Shown here piece after piece: positions 27,510 to 35,509 of a stretch of DNA of 64,000 bases (position 1 is the stretch's first letter; each line of letters begins with the position of its first letter). The stretch lies in NCBI RefSeq assembly GCF_028737265.1, contig NZ_JAQZAK010000001.1, positions 744,001 through 808,000 on the forward strand, read 5' to 3'. The stretch comes from Actinomycetospora callitridis (GTDB taxonomy: Bacteria > Actinomycetota > Actinomycetes > Mycobacteriales > Pseudonocardiaceae). Position numbers and translations under genes: made by a program. The notes beneath the pieces are model-generated. The model did not search any database and had not been told where the DNA came from. It was given only the letters and a program-made list of their open reading frames with translations.

Positions 27510-28204
27510 GCCTGCCGACCATCACGCCCTACGCCCTGCCGCAGGCCCACGAGCTGCCGGCGAGCCGCCCGGACTGGTCGCCCGACCCCGCGCGGGCGGT
27601 CCTGCTCGTGCACGACATGCAGCGCTACTTCGTGGCCCCGTTCTCGCGCACCGAGGAGCCGGTGAGCCGCTGCGTCGAGAACATCGCCGCGCTCGCGGCC
27701 CGCGCCCGGGTCCTCGGCGTCCCCGTCGTCTACACCGCGCAGCCCGGCGAGCAGCCCCCCGCGGAGCGCGGCCTGCTCGACGACTTCTGGGGCCGCGGCC
27801 CGGCCGCCGCCTACGCCGAGGACCCCGGCGTGGTGGCGATCCTCGACGAGCTCGCGCCCGAGCCCGGCGACGAGGTGCTGACCAAGTGGCGCTACAGCGC
27901 CTTCCAGCGCAGCAACCTCGCCGAGCTGCTCGCCGACGCGGGCCGCGACCAGCTGCTGATCACGGGCATCTACGCCCACATCGGCTGCATGGTGACCGCC
28001 GTCGAGGCGTTCATGCGCGACGTGCAGCCGTTCCTGGTGGCCGACGCGACGGCCGACTTCTCCCGCGCCCACCACGAGCAGGCGATCACCTGGACCGCGC
28101 AGCGGTGCGGCGTCGTCACCTCGACCGACCGCGCGCTCGACGCGCTGGGGCGCGGGCCCGACGCCGTGGCGGCGACGGGGGCCGAGCGGGAGGCGCCGGC
28201 GTGA
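27506..28204 (+). CDS. dhbB: Isochorismatase without an aryl carrier domain
   Basis: Hydrolyses isochorismate to 2,3-dihydro-2,3-dihydroxybenzoate and pyruvate. Motifs of the isochorismatase domain are complete: [22 protein letters not shown] and [18 protein letters not shown]. EntB and DhbB usually carry a C-terminal aryl carrier (total about 285-310 residues); this protein stops at 232 residues right after the hydrolase fold and has no carrier serine motif. The missing carrier is probably supplied by the condensation-carrier protein at 30410. The GTG start overlaps the dhbE stop. Confidence 0.92.
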   Translation: MSLPTITPYALPQAHELPASRPDWSPDPARAVLLVHDMQRYFVAPFSRTEEPVSRCVENIAALAARARVLGVPVVYTAQPGEQPPAERGLLDDFWGRGPAAAYAEDPGVVAILDELAPEPGDEVLTKWRYSAFQRSNLAELLADAGRDQLLITGIYAHIGCMVTAVEAFMRDVQPFLVADATADFSRAHHEQAITWTAQRCGVVTSTDRALDALGRGPDAVAATGAEREAPA

Positions 28205-29274
28205 CGCTGCCGGACGCCGACACCACCGGCGCCCGGCGCACCGCACCCGCGCCCCCCGCCGCCGCCCGGCGGACCAGCACCCGCGCGGGCGGACTGGTCC
28301 TCGCGACCGTCCTGCTGCTCGCGGCCCTGGTGGCGAGCCTCGTCGTCGGCAGCCGCGGCGTCCCGCCCGCCGCCGTGCTCGAGGCGCTCCTGCACGGGCC
28401 CGCCTCGCCCACCGACACCGACGCCGTCATCGTCCTCGAGCAGCGGCTGCCGCGGACCCTGCTCGGGCTGGCCGTGGGCATCGCCCTGGGCGCGGCCGGC
28501 GCGCTCATGCAGGCGCTCACCCGCAACCCGCTGGCCGACCCGGGCGTGCTGGGCATCAACTGGGGCGCCTCGGCGGCGATCGTCGGCGGCATCGTGCTGT
28601 TCGGCATCACCACGCTCGACGGCTACGTCTGGTTCTCGCTCGCCGGCGCGGCCGCCGTCGCGGTCCTGGTCTACCTGCTCGGGGCGACGGGACGCAGCGG
28701 CGCCACCCCGGTGCGCCTCGCGCTCGCCGGGACCGCGGTCGGCGCCTCGCTGCAGGGCGTCATCTACGCGGTGGCCCTGGTGGACCCCACGACGTTCGAC
28801 CAGTTCCGGGTGTGGCGCGTCGGGTCCCTCACCGGCCGGGACCCCGGCGCGCTGCTGCAGGTGCTGCCGTTCCTCGCCGTCGGCGCGCTGCTCGCCCTGG
28901 GGCTCTCGCGCGCGCTCAACGCGCTGGCGCTGGGCGAGACGACGGCTCGCGCGCTCGGCGTCCCCGTCACGCGCGTCCGGGCGATGACCGGGGTCGGGAT
29001 CGTGCTGCTCTGCGGCGGCGCGACCGCGGCCTGCGGGCCGATCGCGTTCGTCGGGCTCGCGGTGCCGCACCTCGCGCGCGGGATCACCGGCCCCGACCAG
29101 CGCTGGGTCGTGCCCTGGTCGATGGTGCTCGGCGGGCTCCTCGTGGTGGGCGCCGACGTGGTGGGCCGCGTGGTCGTGATCCCGGCCGAGCTCGAGGTCG
29201 GCGTGGTGACCGCGTTCGTCGGCGCGCCCGTCTTCCTCGCGATCGCCCGCCGGCGGCGGGTGGTGGAGCTGTGA
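28201..29274 (+). CDS. FecCD-type iron-siderophore ABC permease 1
   Basis: A 357-residue permease of the FecCD/BtuC family with about nine to ten membrane segments after a ~30-residue polar, Pro-rich cytosolic start. The family signatures RLPRTLLGLAVGIALGAAG, NPLADPGVLGI and GPIAFVGLAVPHLAR are all present. With the next gene it would form the heterodimeric channel for the ferric siderophore bound by the lipoprotein at 32104. GTG 28201 overlaps the dhbB stop. No cognate FepC-type ATPase lies in the window. Confidence 0.92.
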   Translation: MTLPDADTTGARRTAPAPPAAARRTSTRAGGLVLATVLLLAALVASLVVGSRGVPPAAVLEALLHGPASPTDTDAVIVLEQRLPRTLLGLAVGIALGAAGALMQALTRNPLADPGVLGINWGASAAIVGGIVLFGITTLDGYVWFSLAGAAAVAVLVYLLGATGRSGATPVRLALAGTAVGASLQGVIYAVALVDPTTFDQFRVWRVGSLTGRDPGALLQVLPFLAVGALLALGLSRALNALALGETTARALGVPVTRVRAMTGVGIVLLCGGATAACGPIAFVGLAVPHLARGITGPDQRWVVPWSMVLGGLLVVGADVVGRVVVIPAELEVGVVTAFVGAPVFLAIARRRRVVEL

Positions 29275-30311
29275 CGGCCACCCCGTACCGCGTCCCCGTG
29301 CTCCGGGCCGGCGGTCTGTCCGTCCGGGTCCGGCCCCGCGCCGTCGCCGCCACCCTCGGCCTGCTCGTCGCCGCCGTGGTCCTCGGCGCGCTGGCGATGA
29401 CGCTGGGGGACTACCAGCTCTCGGTCGGCCAGGTGGTCGGCGCGCTCACCGGCACCGGCTCGCGCGCCCAGCAGTACGTGGTGCTGGACCTGCGCGCGCC
29501 CCGGGTGGTGCTCGCGCTCGTCGTGGGCGCGGCGCTCGGGGTGGCCGGGGCGCTCTTCCAGTCGCTGGCGCGCAACGACCTCGCGAGCCCGGACCTGCTC
29601 GGCTTCACCACCGGCGCGGCGTCGGGGGCCCTCATCGCGATCCTGCTGGTGGGCGGCGGCTCCGCGGGCACCACCGCGGGCGCGCTCATCGGCACCGTCG
29701 TCACGATGCTGGCGGTCCAGGCGCTGCTGGGCGGGGCCACCGGCGGCTACCGCCTCGTGCTCGTCGGGATCGGCGTCAACGCGGTGCTCGCCGCGCTCAA
29801 CAACGTCCTCATCCTGCGCGCCGATCTGCCGGCCGCGGTCGCTGCGCAGAGCTGGCTCGTGGGCACCCTCAACGGGCGCGGCTGGACCGAGGTGCTCGCC
29901 ACCGCGATCGCGCTGGCCGTCCTCGTGCCCGTCGCGGTCGGCGTGAGCGGGCGCCTGGACCTCCTCGGGATGGGCGACCTGCTCGCCCGGGGGGTGGGCG
30001 TGACGGTCGGGCGCACGCGGGTGGTGACGTTGCTGGCCGGCGTCGCGCTCGTCGGGGTGGCGACGGCCGCCGTCGGTCCCGTCGCGTTCGTGGCGCTGGC
30101 GGCCCCGCAGCTCGCCCGCAGGCTCGCCGGCACCACGGGCCCCACCGTGATCGCGGCCGGGCTGATGGGCGGCGTCCTGCTGCTCGCCGGCAACGTGCTC
30201 GGCCAGCGGCTCGTCGCGCCGCTGCAGTTCCCGGCGGGGGCGATGACCGCGGCGATCGGCGGGCTCTACCTCGTGTGGCTGCTCGCCCGCGAGTGGAGGG
30301 CGGGCCGGTGA
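29271..30311 (+). CDS. FecCD-type iron-siderophore ABC permease 2
   Basis: Second FecCD/BtuC permease, 346 residues. Signatures are LRAPRVVLALVVGAALGVAG, NDLASPDLLGFTTGA and VGPVAFVALAAPQLARRLAG. It is translationally coupled to permease 1 (GTG 29271 overlaps its stop), and it closes the first iron-controlled operon. The second iron box follows 39 bases after the stop. Confidence 0.92.
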   Translation: MTATPYRVPVLRAGGLSVRVRPRAVAATLGLLVAAVVLGALAMTLGDYQLSVGQVVGALTGTGSRAQQYVVLDLRAPRVVLALVVGAALGVAGALFQSLARNDLASPDLLGFTTGAASGALIAILLVGGGSAGTTAGALIGTVVTMLAVQALLGGATGGYRLVLVGIGVNAVLAALNNVLILRADLPAAVAAQSWLVGTLNGRGWTEVLATAIALAVLVPVAVGVSGRLDLLGMGDLLARGVGVTVGRTRVVTLLAGVALVGVATAAVGPVAFVALAAPQLARRLAGTTGPTVIAAGLMGGVLLLAGNVLGQRLVAPLQFPAGAMTAAIGGLYLVWLLAREWRAGR

Positions 30312-30349
30312 CCGCGTGCGCTTCGTCGCGTCCGGGCACCTTGTCCTTC

Positions 30350-30368
30350 ATAGGTAAGCCTTGCCAAA
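30350..30368. promoter_or_regulatory. IdeR/DtxR iron box 2
   Basis: ATAGGTAAGCCTTGCCAAA agrees with the 19-bp IdeR/DtxR consensus at 13 positions, including TAGGT and the inner CC. It lies 42 bases ahead of the condensation-carrier gene and would give the 30410-33117 gene pair its own iron-regulated promoter. Confidence 0.75.
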
Positions 30369-30409
30369 CTCACAGCGACCGGGGGGCATCGACAGGCGAG
30401 GAGCCGGTG

Positions 30410-32074
30410 GTGACCGCTGCGCGCGATCTGGCCCTGACGGGTGCCCAGGAGGGCATCTGGTTCGCCCACCACCTCGATCCGATCCACACGACCGGCGAGC
30501 GGATCGACATCACCGGCCCGCTCGCGGGAGACGTGCTCGCCACCGCCATCCACGACGCGGTCGAGGAGACCGAGGCGCTGCACGTGCGCTTCGTCGTGCG
30601 CGACGGGGCGCCCCGCCAGGTGCCGCTGCCGCCGGCGGAGCGCCCGGCGTGGACGGTGGCGCGGGTCGACCTGCGCGACGAGGCCGATCCGGAGGCCGCC
30701 GCGGTGGCGTGGATGGACCGCGCCCTGGCCGAGCCCGCCGACCTGGACGGCGGCCCGCTCTTCGCGCAGGCCGTCCTGCGCCTGGACGAGGCCCACCACG
30801 TGTGGTTCCACCGCTACCACCAGGTGGTGATGGACGCGTACGGCTTCTCCCTCATCGCCCGCCGCGTCGCGACGCTCTACACGGCGCGCCTCGCGGCCGA
30901 CGCCGCACCGCCGTCGCGGGCCGGCACGCTGGCCGAGCTGGTGGCCGCCGACGCCGAGGCGCGCCGGAGCACCGCGGACGAGGACCGGGCGTTCTGGGCG
31001 GAGCGCTTCCCCCGGGCGCCCGCGACCGCGACGCTCGCCGGCCGCACGCGGCGCGTGTCGGGGACCTTCCTGCGCCGCAGCAGCACCCTGCCCGCCGGGG
31101 TCGTCGCGGACATGGAGATCGCCGCCCGCGCCAGGTCGGGGCACTGGCCCGAGCTGGTACTCGCCGCCGTCGCTCTGTACCTCTACCGGCGCTCCGACGC
31201 GCCCGACATCGTGCTCGGGGTCCCGATGATGGGACGGCTGGGCCGGACCGGTCAGCCCGCGGCCCGCACGCCGGGGATGCTGGTCAACATCGTGCCGCTG
31301 CGCCTGCACCCGGGCCCGGCGACGACGGTGGGCGAGCTCCTCGCCGACGTCGTCACCGAGCTCGCCGCCGTCCGCGCGCACCAGCACCACCGCTTCGAGG
31401 ACCTGCGCCGCGACCTGCGGCTGGACGCCCCTCAGGGATCGGGCGGGGCGGGGCCGGACGGTGCGGGTCCCCGCGGCGAGGCCGCGCTGGTGGGTCCGTG
31501 GGTCGACGTCCTGCCCACCGAGTCCCTGCGCTTCGGCGCCCGGACGACGGGCACCGGCCGCCCGGTCTCCGGCGGCCCGGTGCACGACCTCGCCGTCCAC
31601 GTGCAGCGCCGCCCCGACGGCAGCCTCTCGCTCGACGTCGACGCCAACCCGGCGACGTACGCCGCCGCCGCCGTCGAGGCCCACCGCGACGGCCTCGACG
31701 CCCTCCTGCGCACGCTCGTCGAGACCCCGGCCGACCGCCTGCTCGCGGACGTGCCCCTGCTCGACGGTCCCGTGGAGATCGACGACGGGACCGGGCTGCC
31801 GGCGGCTCCGCCCGTCAGGACGCCGGCCCGGCGCGGGGCCGACCCTGCGGTGCAGGAGGCCCTCGGCGCGATCGTCGCCGAGGTGCTCGGCCTCGACGCG
31901 GTGGGCCCGGACGACGACTTCTTCGCCCTCGGCGGCCAGTCGCTCCTGGCCCTGAGCCTCCTCGCCCGCGTCTCCGAGGAGCTCGGGGTGACCCTCACCG
32001 TCCGAGATGTCTTCGAGGCGCCGACCGTCGCCGCCCTGGCGGCGCGTCTCCCCGCCGCCGTGCCCACCCCCTGA
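30410..32074 (+). CDS. Condensation-carrier (C-T) didomain NRPS protein with atypical HQxxxDA motif
   Basis: A 554-residue mini-NRPS. Residues about 5-430 form a condensation domain (LTGAQEGIWFAHHLDP at the start, IVLGVPMMGRLG, VNIVPLRL) most like the EntF/DhbF N-terminal type. Residues about 475-545 form a carrier domain whose phosphopantetheine serine is Ser511 in FFALGGQSLLAL. The core motif reads H137-Q138-VVM-D142-A143 where HHxxxDG is expected, so the second, catalytic His is Gln. No adenylation or thioesterase domain is attached. Since DhbB lacks a carrier, this T domain may accept DHB from DhbE, the C domain then joining it to an amine. Start: tandem GTG codons at 30407 and 30410; GCGAGGAG is best spaced for 30410. 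Downstream of iron box 2. Confidence 0.88.
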   Translation: MTAARDLALTGAQEGIWFAHHLDPIHTTGERIDITGPLAGDVLATAIHDAVEETEALHVRFVVRDGAPRQVPLPPAERPAWTVARVDLRDEADPEAAAVAWMDRALAEPADLDGGPLFAQAVLRLDEAHHVWFHRYHQVVMDAYGFSLIARRVATLYTARLAADAAPPSRAGTLAELVAADAEARRSTADEDRAFWAERFPRAPATATLAGRTRRVSGTFLRRSSTLPAGVVADMEIAARARSGHWPELVLAAVALYLYRRSDAPDIVLGVPMMGRLGRTGQPAARTPGMLVNIVPLRLHPGPATTVGELLADVVTELAAVRAHQHHRFEDLRRDLRLDAPQGSGGAGPDGAGPRGEAALVGPWVDVLPTESLRFGARTTGTGRPVSGGPVHDLAVHVQRRPDGSLSLDVDANPATYAAAAVEAHRDGLDALLRTLVETPADRLLADVPLLDGPVEIDDGTGLPAAPPVRTPARRGADPAVQEALGAIVAEVLGLDAVGPDDDFFALGGQSLLALSLLARVSEELGVTLTVRDVFEAPTVAALAARLPAAVPTP

Positions 32075-32103
32075 GAACGCCCCGACCCCGAGGAGTGCCC
32101 CTG

Positions 32104-33117
32104 ATGGCGACCGCCACGCCGACCCGACCGACGCGCCGCCCGACGGTCCCCCCGGCCGTCCGCAGCGCACTGTCGCGCCGCGGCTTCCTGGCCGGCACCG
32201 GCGGCGCGGCCGCCACGCTCGTGCTCGCCGCGTGCGGCGGCGGGGACGCGGGCGGAGCGGGCGGCGCGACGCGCACCGTCACCGGCGCGTCGGGACCCGT
32301 GGAGATCCCCGCGAACCCGCAGCGGATCGTGTGCACCGACTTCTACACGACCTACGCCCTGCTCGACGTCGGCGTGACGCCCGCCGGCACCGCGCAGGCC
32401 ACGGTCGGCGGGGTGCTGCCGGAGTACCAGCAGGCCTACGACGCCATCCCCAAGGTCGGGACGCCCACCGCGCTGAACTTCGAGGCGATCGCGGCGCAGT
32501 CGCCCGATCTCATCCTCGGCACCCTGGTGCCGTCGCTGCCCGCGGACCTCGGCGACCAGCTGTCGGGCATCGGGCCGACGCTCCTGCTCCCGGCCGCGGC
32601 GAACCCGGGCAGCTGGGGCGAGCGGGCGCTCCGGACCGCCGACGCGGTGAACCGCCTCCCGCAGGGCGAGCAGCTGAAGGCGAGCTACGACCAGCACGCG
32701 ACGCGGATCCGCGAGCAGTACGCCGCCACCCTGGGACGCACGCGGTGGGCCCTGGTGCGGGGCTCGTCCGGTGGCGGGTTCTTCAGCGACTACCCGACGT
32801 CCTGGAGCGGCGTGGTGCTCGCCGACGCGGGCTTCCGGTTCGGGCAGTTCGCGGAGGGGAGGACGGGCGCCGGGGGCCGCCTGTCCTACGAGCAGGCGCC
32901 GGCCCAGCTCGAGGACTGCGACGTCGTGCTGCACCTCGCGGACACCCGGGGCGGTGTCGACGCCAACACCCAGACCCTGCTCGCCCAGCCCGCGTTCCAG
33001 CAGGTCCGCGCCGTGCGCGAGGGGCGGCTCTTCCCGCTGCCGAACTACTACTGCAGCCACTACAAGCAGGGCGAGGCCGTGCAGAGCTACCTCGAGACGA
33101 TCGTGCCGCGGGTCTGA
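32104..33117 (+). CDS. Ferric-siderophore-binding lipoprotein, Tat-type signal
   Basis: Periplasmic-binding-type (TroA/FepB fold) receptor of 337 residues. The N-terminus has a twin-arginine motif (SRRGFLAG, Arg25-Arg26) and a lipobox ending LAAC with Cys44 as the lipidated residue, so export as a folded lipoprotein is likely. The domain begins at PVEIPANPQRIVCTDFYTTYALLDVG and contains EAIAAQSPDLIL. It pairs with the two FecCD permeases upstream. ATG 32104 has a GAGGAG ribosome site 29 bases after the C-T stop. A hairpin spans its own stop codon. Confidence 0.9.
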   Translation: MATATPTRPTRRPTVPPAVRSALSRRGFLAGTGGAAATLVLAACGGGDAGGAGGATRTVTGASGPVEIPANPQRIVCTDFYTTYALLDVGVTPAGTAQATVGGVLPEYQQAYDAIPKVGTPTALNFEAIAAQSPDLILGTLVPSLPADLGDQLSGIGPTLLLPAAANPGSWGERALRTADAVNRLPQGEQLKASYDQHATRIREQYAATLGRTRWALVRGSSGGGFFSDYPTSWSGVVLADAGFRFGQFAEGRTGAGGRLSYEQAPAQLEDCDVVLHLADTRGGVDANTQTLLAQPAFQQVRAVREGRLFPLPNYYCSHYKQGEAVQSYLETIVPRV

Positions 33118-33134
33118 GGGAGCACCCGCGGCAC
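33103..33134 (+). terminator. Hairpin across the siderophore-binding-protein stop codon
   Basis: GTGCCGCGGGT (33103-33113) pairs perfectly with ACCCGCGGCAC (33124-33134) around a 10-base loop that includes the TGA. It ends the iron-regulated block and also faces the convergent small gene. Confidence 0.65.
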
Positions 33135-33156
33135 GGCGATCGTCAGCGCGAGCGGG

Positions 33157-33327
33157 TCAGCGGTGGCCGCCGCCGCCGTGGCCGCCCTTGCCGCGGAACT
33201 TGTTGAGCATCCCCTGAGCCTTCTCGCGGTTCTTGGGGTCCGACGCGTAGCGCTTCGCCTGGTCGGTGTACTTGCGGCCCTGCGGGCTGCGCAGGAACTC
33301 CTGGACCTTCGAGAACAGACCGGGCAC
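33157..33327 (-). CDS. Small basic conserved protein (56 residues)
   Basis: A short gene. GTG at 33327 follows the ribosome site CAGGGAG and opens MPGLFSKVQEFLRSPQGRKY, continuing with AKRYASDPKNREKAQGMLNK and a Gly/His-rich end (GKGGHGGGGHR). It is basic with two amphipathic helices. I recall similar short proteins (SKVQxFLRSPQG...ASDPxNR) in other actinobacteria, without a known function. The C-terminal His/Gly run might bind metal. Confidence 0.7.
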   Translation of the reverse strand: MPGLFSKVQEFLRSPQGRKYTDQAKRYASDPKNREKAQGMLNKFRGKGGHGGGGHR

Positions 33328-33407
33328 GACGACTCCCTGGGGGTGTCGGGGCGGTCCTGTCCGCCCCGGCGTGGGCTCAGGATATCCCCATTTCGGGCGC
33401 CCTAAGG

Positions 33408-33446
33408 TTACTCGTCAGTAGGCTCCTACACCCTACTCACCGGTAA
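33408..33446. promoter_or_regulatory. Two palindromic operator-like boxes, distal pair
   Basis: TTACTCGTCAGTAG (33408-33421) and CTACTCACCGGTAA (33433-33446) fit the 14-bp pattern YTACYnnnnRGTAR; their starts are 25 bases apart. They lie about 150-180 bases ahead of etfB, in a locally AT-richer stretch. The arrangement suggests a dimeric repressor, perhaps TetR-type, but no regulator gene is adjacent. Confidence 0.6.
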
Positions 33447-33511
33447 CATGAGAGGGATACGCCACGCTGCTCTCCGCGCGCCGGCGTGGGAGAGTCGGGA
33501 CAGAACGCAAG

Positions 33512-33540
33512 TTACCGACAAGTAAGCTACCCGTCGGTAG
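33512..33540. promoter_or_regulatory. Two palindromic operator-like boxes, proximal pair
   Basis: TTACCGACAAGTAA (33512-33525) and CTACCCGTCGGTAG (33527-33540) follow the same pattern YTACYnnnnRGTAR as the distal pair, spaced 15 bases start to start. They end 48 bases before etfB and would cover its promoter. Confidence 0.65.
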
Positions 33541-33588
33541 CCACACGTCCGCGGGACGGATGCGAGCACAGGAGGTCGCAGGAGGCCC

Positions 33589-34371
33589 ATGAACATCGTC
33601 GTGCTGATCAAGCAGGTGCCCGACACCTGGTCGGAGCGCACCCTCTCCGACTCCGACAAGACCCTCGACCGTGCGTCGTCCGACGCCGTGCTCGACGAGA
33701 TCAACGAGCGCGCCGTCGAGGAGGCTCTCAAGATCAAGGAGGCCGGCGACGCCGAGGTCACGGTCCTCACCGTGGGCCCCGACCGCGCCACCGACGCCAT
33801 CCGCAAGGCCCTCTCGATGGGCGCGGACAAGGCCGTGCACGTCAACGACGAGGCCATCCACGGCTCGGACGCGGTGACCACCGCCAAGGTGCTGGCCAAG
33901 GCCGTCGGCACGGTCGGCGACGTCGACCTCGTGCTGGCCGGCAACGAGGCCACCGACGGCCGCAGCGGCGCGATGGCCGGGATGCTCGGCGAGATCCTGG
34001 GCTGGCCGTCGCTGACCCACGCGAACTCCCTGACCGTCGAGAACGGCACCGCGAGCGTGAAGCGCGAGACCGACGAGGGCACCTGCGACGTCACCGCGTC
34101 GCTGCCTGCCGTCGTCAGCGTCGGCGAGAAGATCAACGAGCCGCGCTACCCCTCCTTCAAGGGGATCATGGCCGCGAAGAAGAAGCCGGTGAGCGCGCTC
34201 GGCATCTCCGACCTCGGGCTCGAGGCCGGCGAGGTCGGCCTGGCCGGCTCGCTGGTGCAGGTCGACTCGTTCGCCCCGCGCCCGCCGAAGTCCGGTGGCC
34301 AGAAGGTCGAGGACGAGGGCGACGGCGGCCAGAAGATCGCCGAGTTCCTCGTGGGCCAGAAGCTCATCTGA
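33589..34371 (+). CDS. etfB: Electron transfer flavoprotein beta subunit
   Basis: FixA/EtfB, 260 residues; with EtfA it accepts electrons from acyl-CoA dehydrogenases and passes them on to the membrane quinone pool. Start MNIVVLIKQVPDTWSE, the AMP-site region VLAGNEATDGRSG and the signature VSVGEKINEPRYPSFKGIMA are typical. The ATG at 33589 follows AGGAGG. In M. tuberculosis it is Rv3029c, next to Rv3030; here a siderophore locus lies between. Four operator-like boxes precede it. Confidence 0.95.
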   Translation: MNIVVLIKQVPDTWSERTLSDSDKTLDRASSDAVLDEINERAVEEALKIKEAGDAEVTVLTVGPDRATDAIRKALSMGADKAVHVNDEAIHGSDAVTTAKVLAKAVGTVGDVDLVLAGNEATDGRSGAMAGMLGEILGWPSLTHANSLTVENGTASVKRETDEGTCDVTASLPAVVSVGEKINEPRYPSFKGIMAAKKKPVSALGISDLGLEAGEVGLAGSLVQVDSFAPRPPKSGGQKVEDEGDGGQKIAEFLVGQKLI

Positions 34372-34401
34372 TCCGCCCCACCGACACCGCAGAGGAGAAC
34401 C

Positions 34402-35361
34402 ATGGCTGAGGTCCTGGTCCTCGTCGACCACGTCGACGGGGAGATCAAGAAGAACACGTACGAGATGCTCACGGCGGCCCGCCGCCTGGGCGAGCCCGCG
34501 GCCGTCGTCGTCGGCACCCCCGGCACCGCGGCCAAGCTGGCCGAGGGCCTCGCGGCGCACGGCGCCGAGAAGGTCTACGTCGCCGAGTCCGACGACGCGG
34601 TGAACTACCTGTCGACCCCGCAGGTCGACGCCCTGGCGGCGCTGGTCGAGCGGGTCTCCCCGCCGGCCGTGCTCATCGCCGCCGGCGCCGACGGCCGCGA
34701 GGTCGCCGGGCGTCTGGCCGTCCGCACCAACTCCGGCTGGCTCAACGACCTCGTCGAGGTCGACGGCCAGCGCGAGGGCACCCACTCGATCTTCGGTGGC
34801 GCCTTCACCGTGCAGTCGCGCGCGACCACCGACACCGCGGTGATCTCGTGGCGCTCGGGCTCGATCGAGATCGAGGAGAACGCCGGGGCGGGCACGCAGG
34901 AGAACGTCGAGGTCCCGGCGATCGACGAGGCGAAGTCGGCCAAGGTGTCGAACCGCGCGCCGATCGTCGGCGGCGACCGCCCCGAGCTCACCGAGGCGAA
35001 CGTCGTCGTGGCCGGCGGCCGCGGCGTCGGCTCGGCGGACAACTTCAACGTGGTCGAGACCCTCGCGGACTCGCTGCACGCCGCGGTCGGCGCCTCGCGC
35101 GCCGCCGTCGACTCCGGCTACTACCCCAACCAGTTCCAGGTGGGGCAGACCGGCAAGACGGTCTCGCCGCAGCTCTACATCGCACTCGGCATCTCCGGCG
35201 CGATCCAGCACCGCGCCGGCATGCAGACCTCGAAGACGATCGTCGCGGTCAACAAGGACCCCGAGGCCCCGATCTTCGAGATCGCCGACTTCGGCGTCGT
35301 GGGCGACCTCTTCTCGATCAGCCCGCAGCTGACCGAGGAGGTCGGCAAGCGCAGCTCCTAG
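34402..35361 (+). CDS. etfA: Electron transfer flavoprotein alpha subunit
   Basis: FixB/EtfA, 319 residues. The N-terminal domain starts [20 protein letters not shown]; the C-terminal FAD-binding domain has AGGRGVGS and [20 protein letters not shown], then GAIQHRAGM, the segment that grips the FAD. It is 30 bases after etfB in the same operon (Rv3028c position), with ribosome site AGAGGAGAA. A strong terminator follows. Confidence 0.95.
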   Translation: MAEVLVLVDHVDGEIKKNTYEMLTAARRLGEPAAVVVGTPGTAAKLAEGLAAHGAEKVYVAESDDAVNYLSTPQVDALAALVERVSPPAVLIAAGADGREVAGRLAVRTNSGWLNDLVEVDGQREGTHSIFGGAFTVQSRATTDTAVISWRSGSIEIEENAGAGTQENVEVPAIDEAKSAKVSNRAPIVGGDRPELTEANVVVAGGRGVGSADNFNVVETLADSLHAAVGASRAAVDSGYYPNQFQVGQTGKTVSPQLYIALGISGAIQHRAGMQTSKTIVAVNKDPEAPIFEIADFGVVGDLFSISPQLTEEVGKRSS

Positions 35362-35381
35362 GCGCGCGGCGTTTCGTGTCC

Positions 35382-35424
35382 GAAGGGCACCTCCGCTCGA
35401 TCTCTCCGAGCGGAGGTGCCCTTC
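35382..35424 (+). terminator. Strong 17-bp stem terminator after etfBA
   Basis: GAAGGGCACCTCCGCTC (35382-35398) pairs perfectly with 35408-35424 around a 9-base loop. No long U-tract follows (GCTCGTTCC). Confidence 0.85.
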
Positions 35425-35509
35425 GCTCGTTCCTGACTCGTCACGGGGCGAGACGGAACCCCGGAGCGGGGGAGCCGATCGTGTACGAGGGGATTACGCT
35501 GGCCGGTCG

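Noticed and set aside
28201..30311. FecCD permeases as a vitamin B12 (BtuC) transporter
   Set aside because: They are coupled to DHB genes and an iron box, with no cobalamin riboswitch or B12 genes nearby.
33433..35211. 592-residue frame antisense to etfBA
   Set aside because: Mirror of two highly conserved genes; no independent support.
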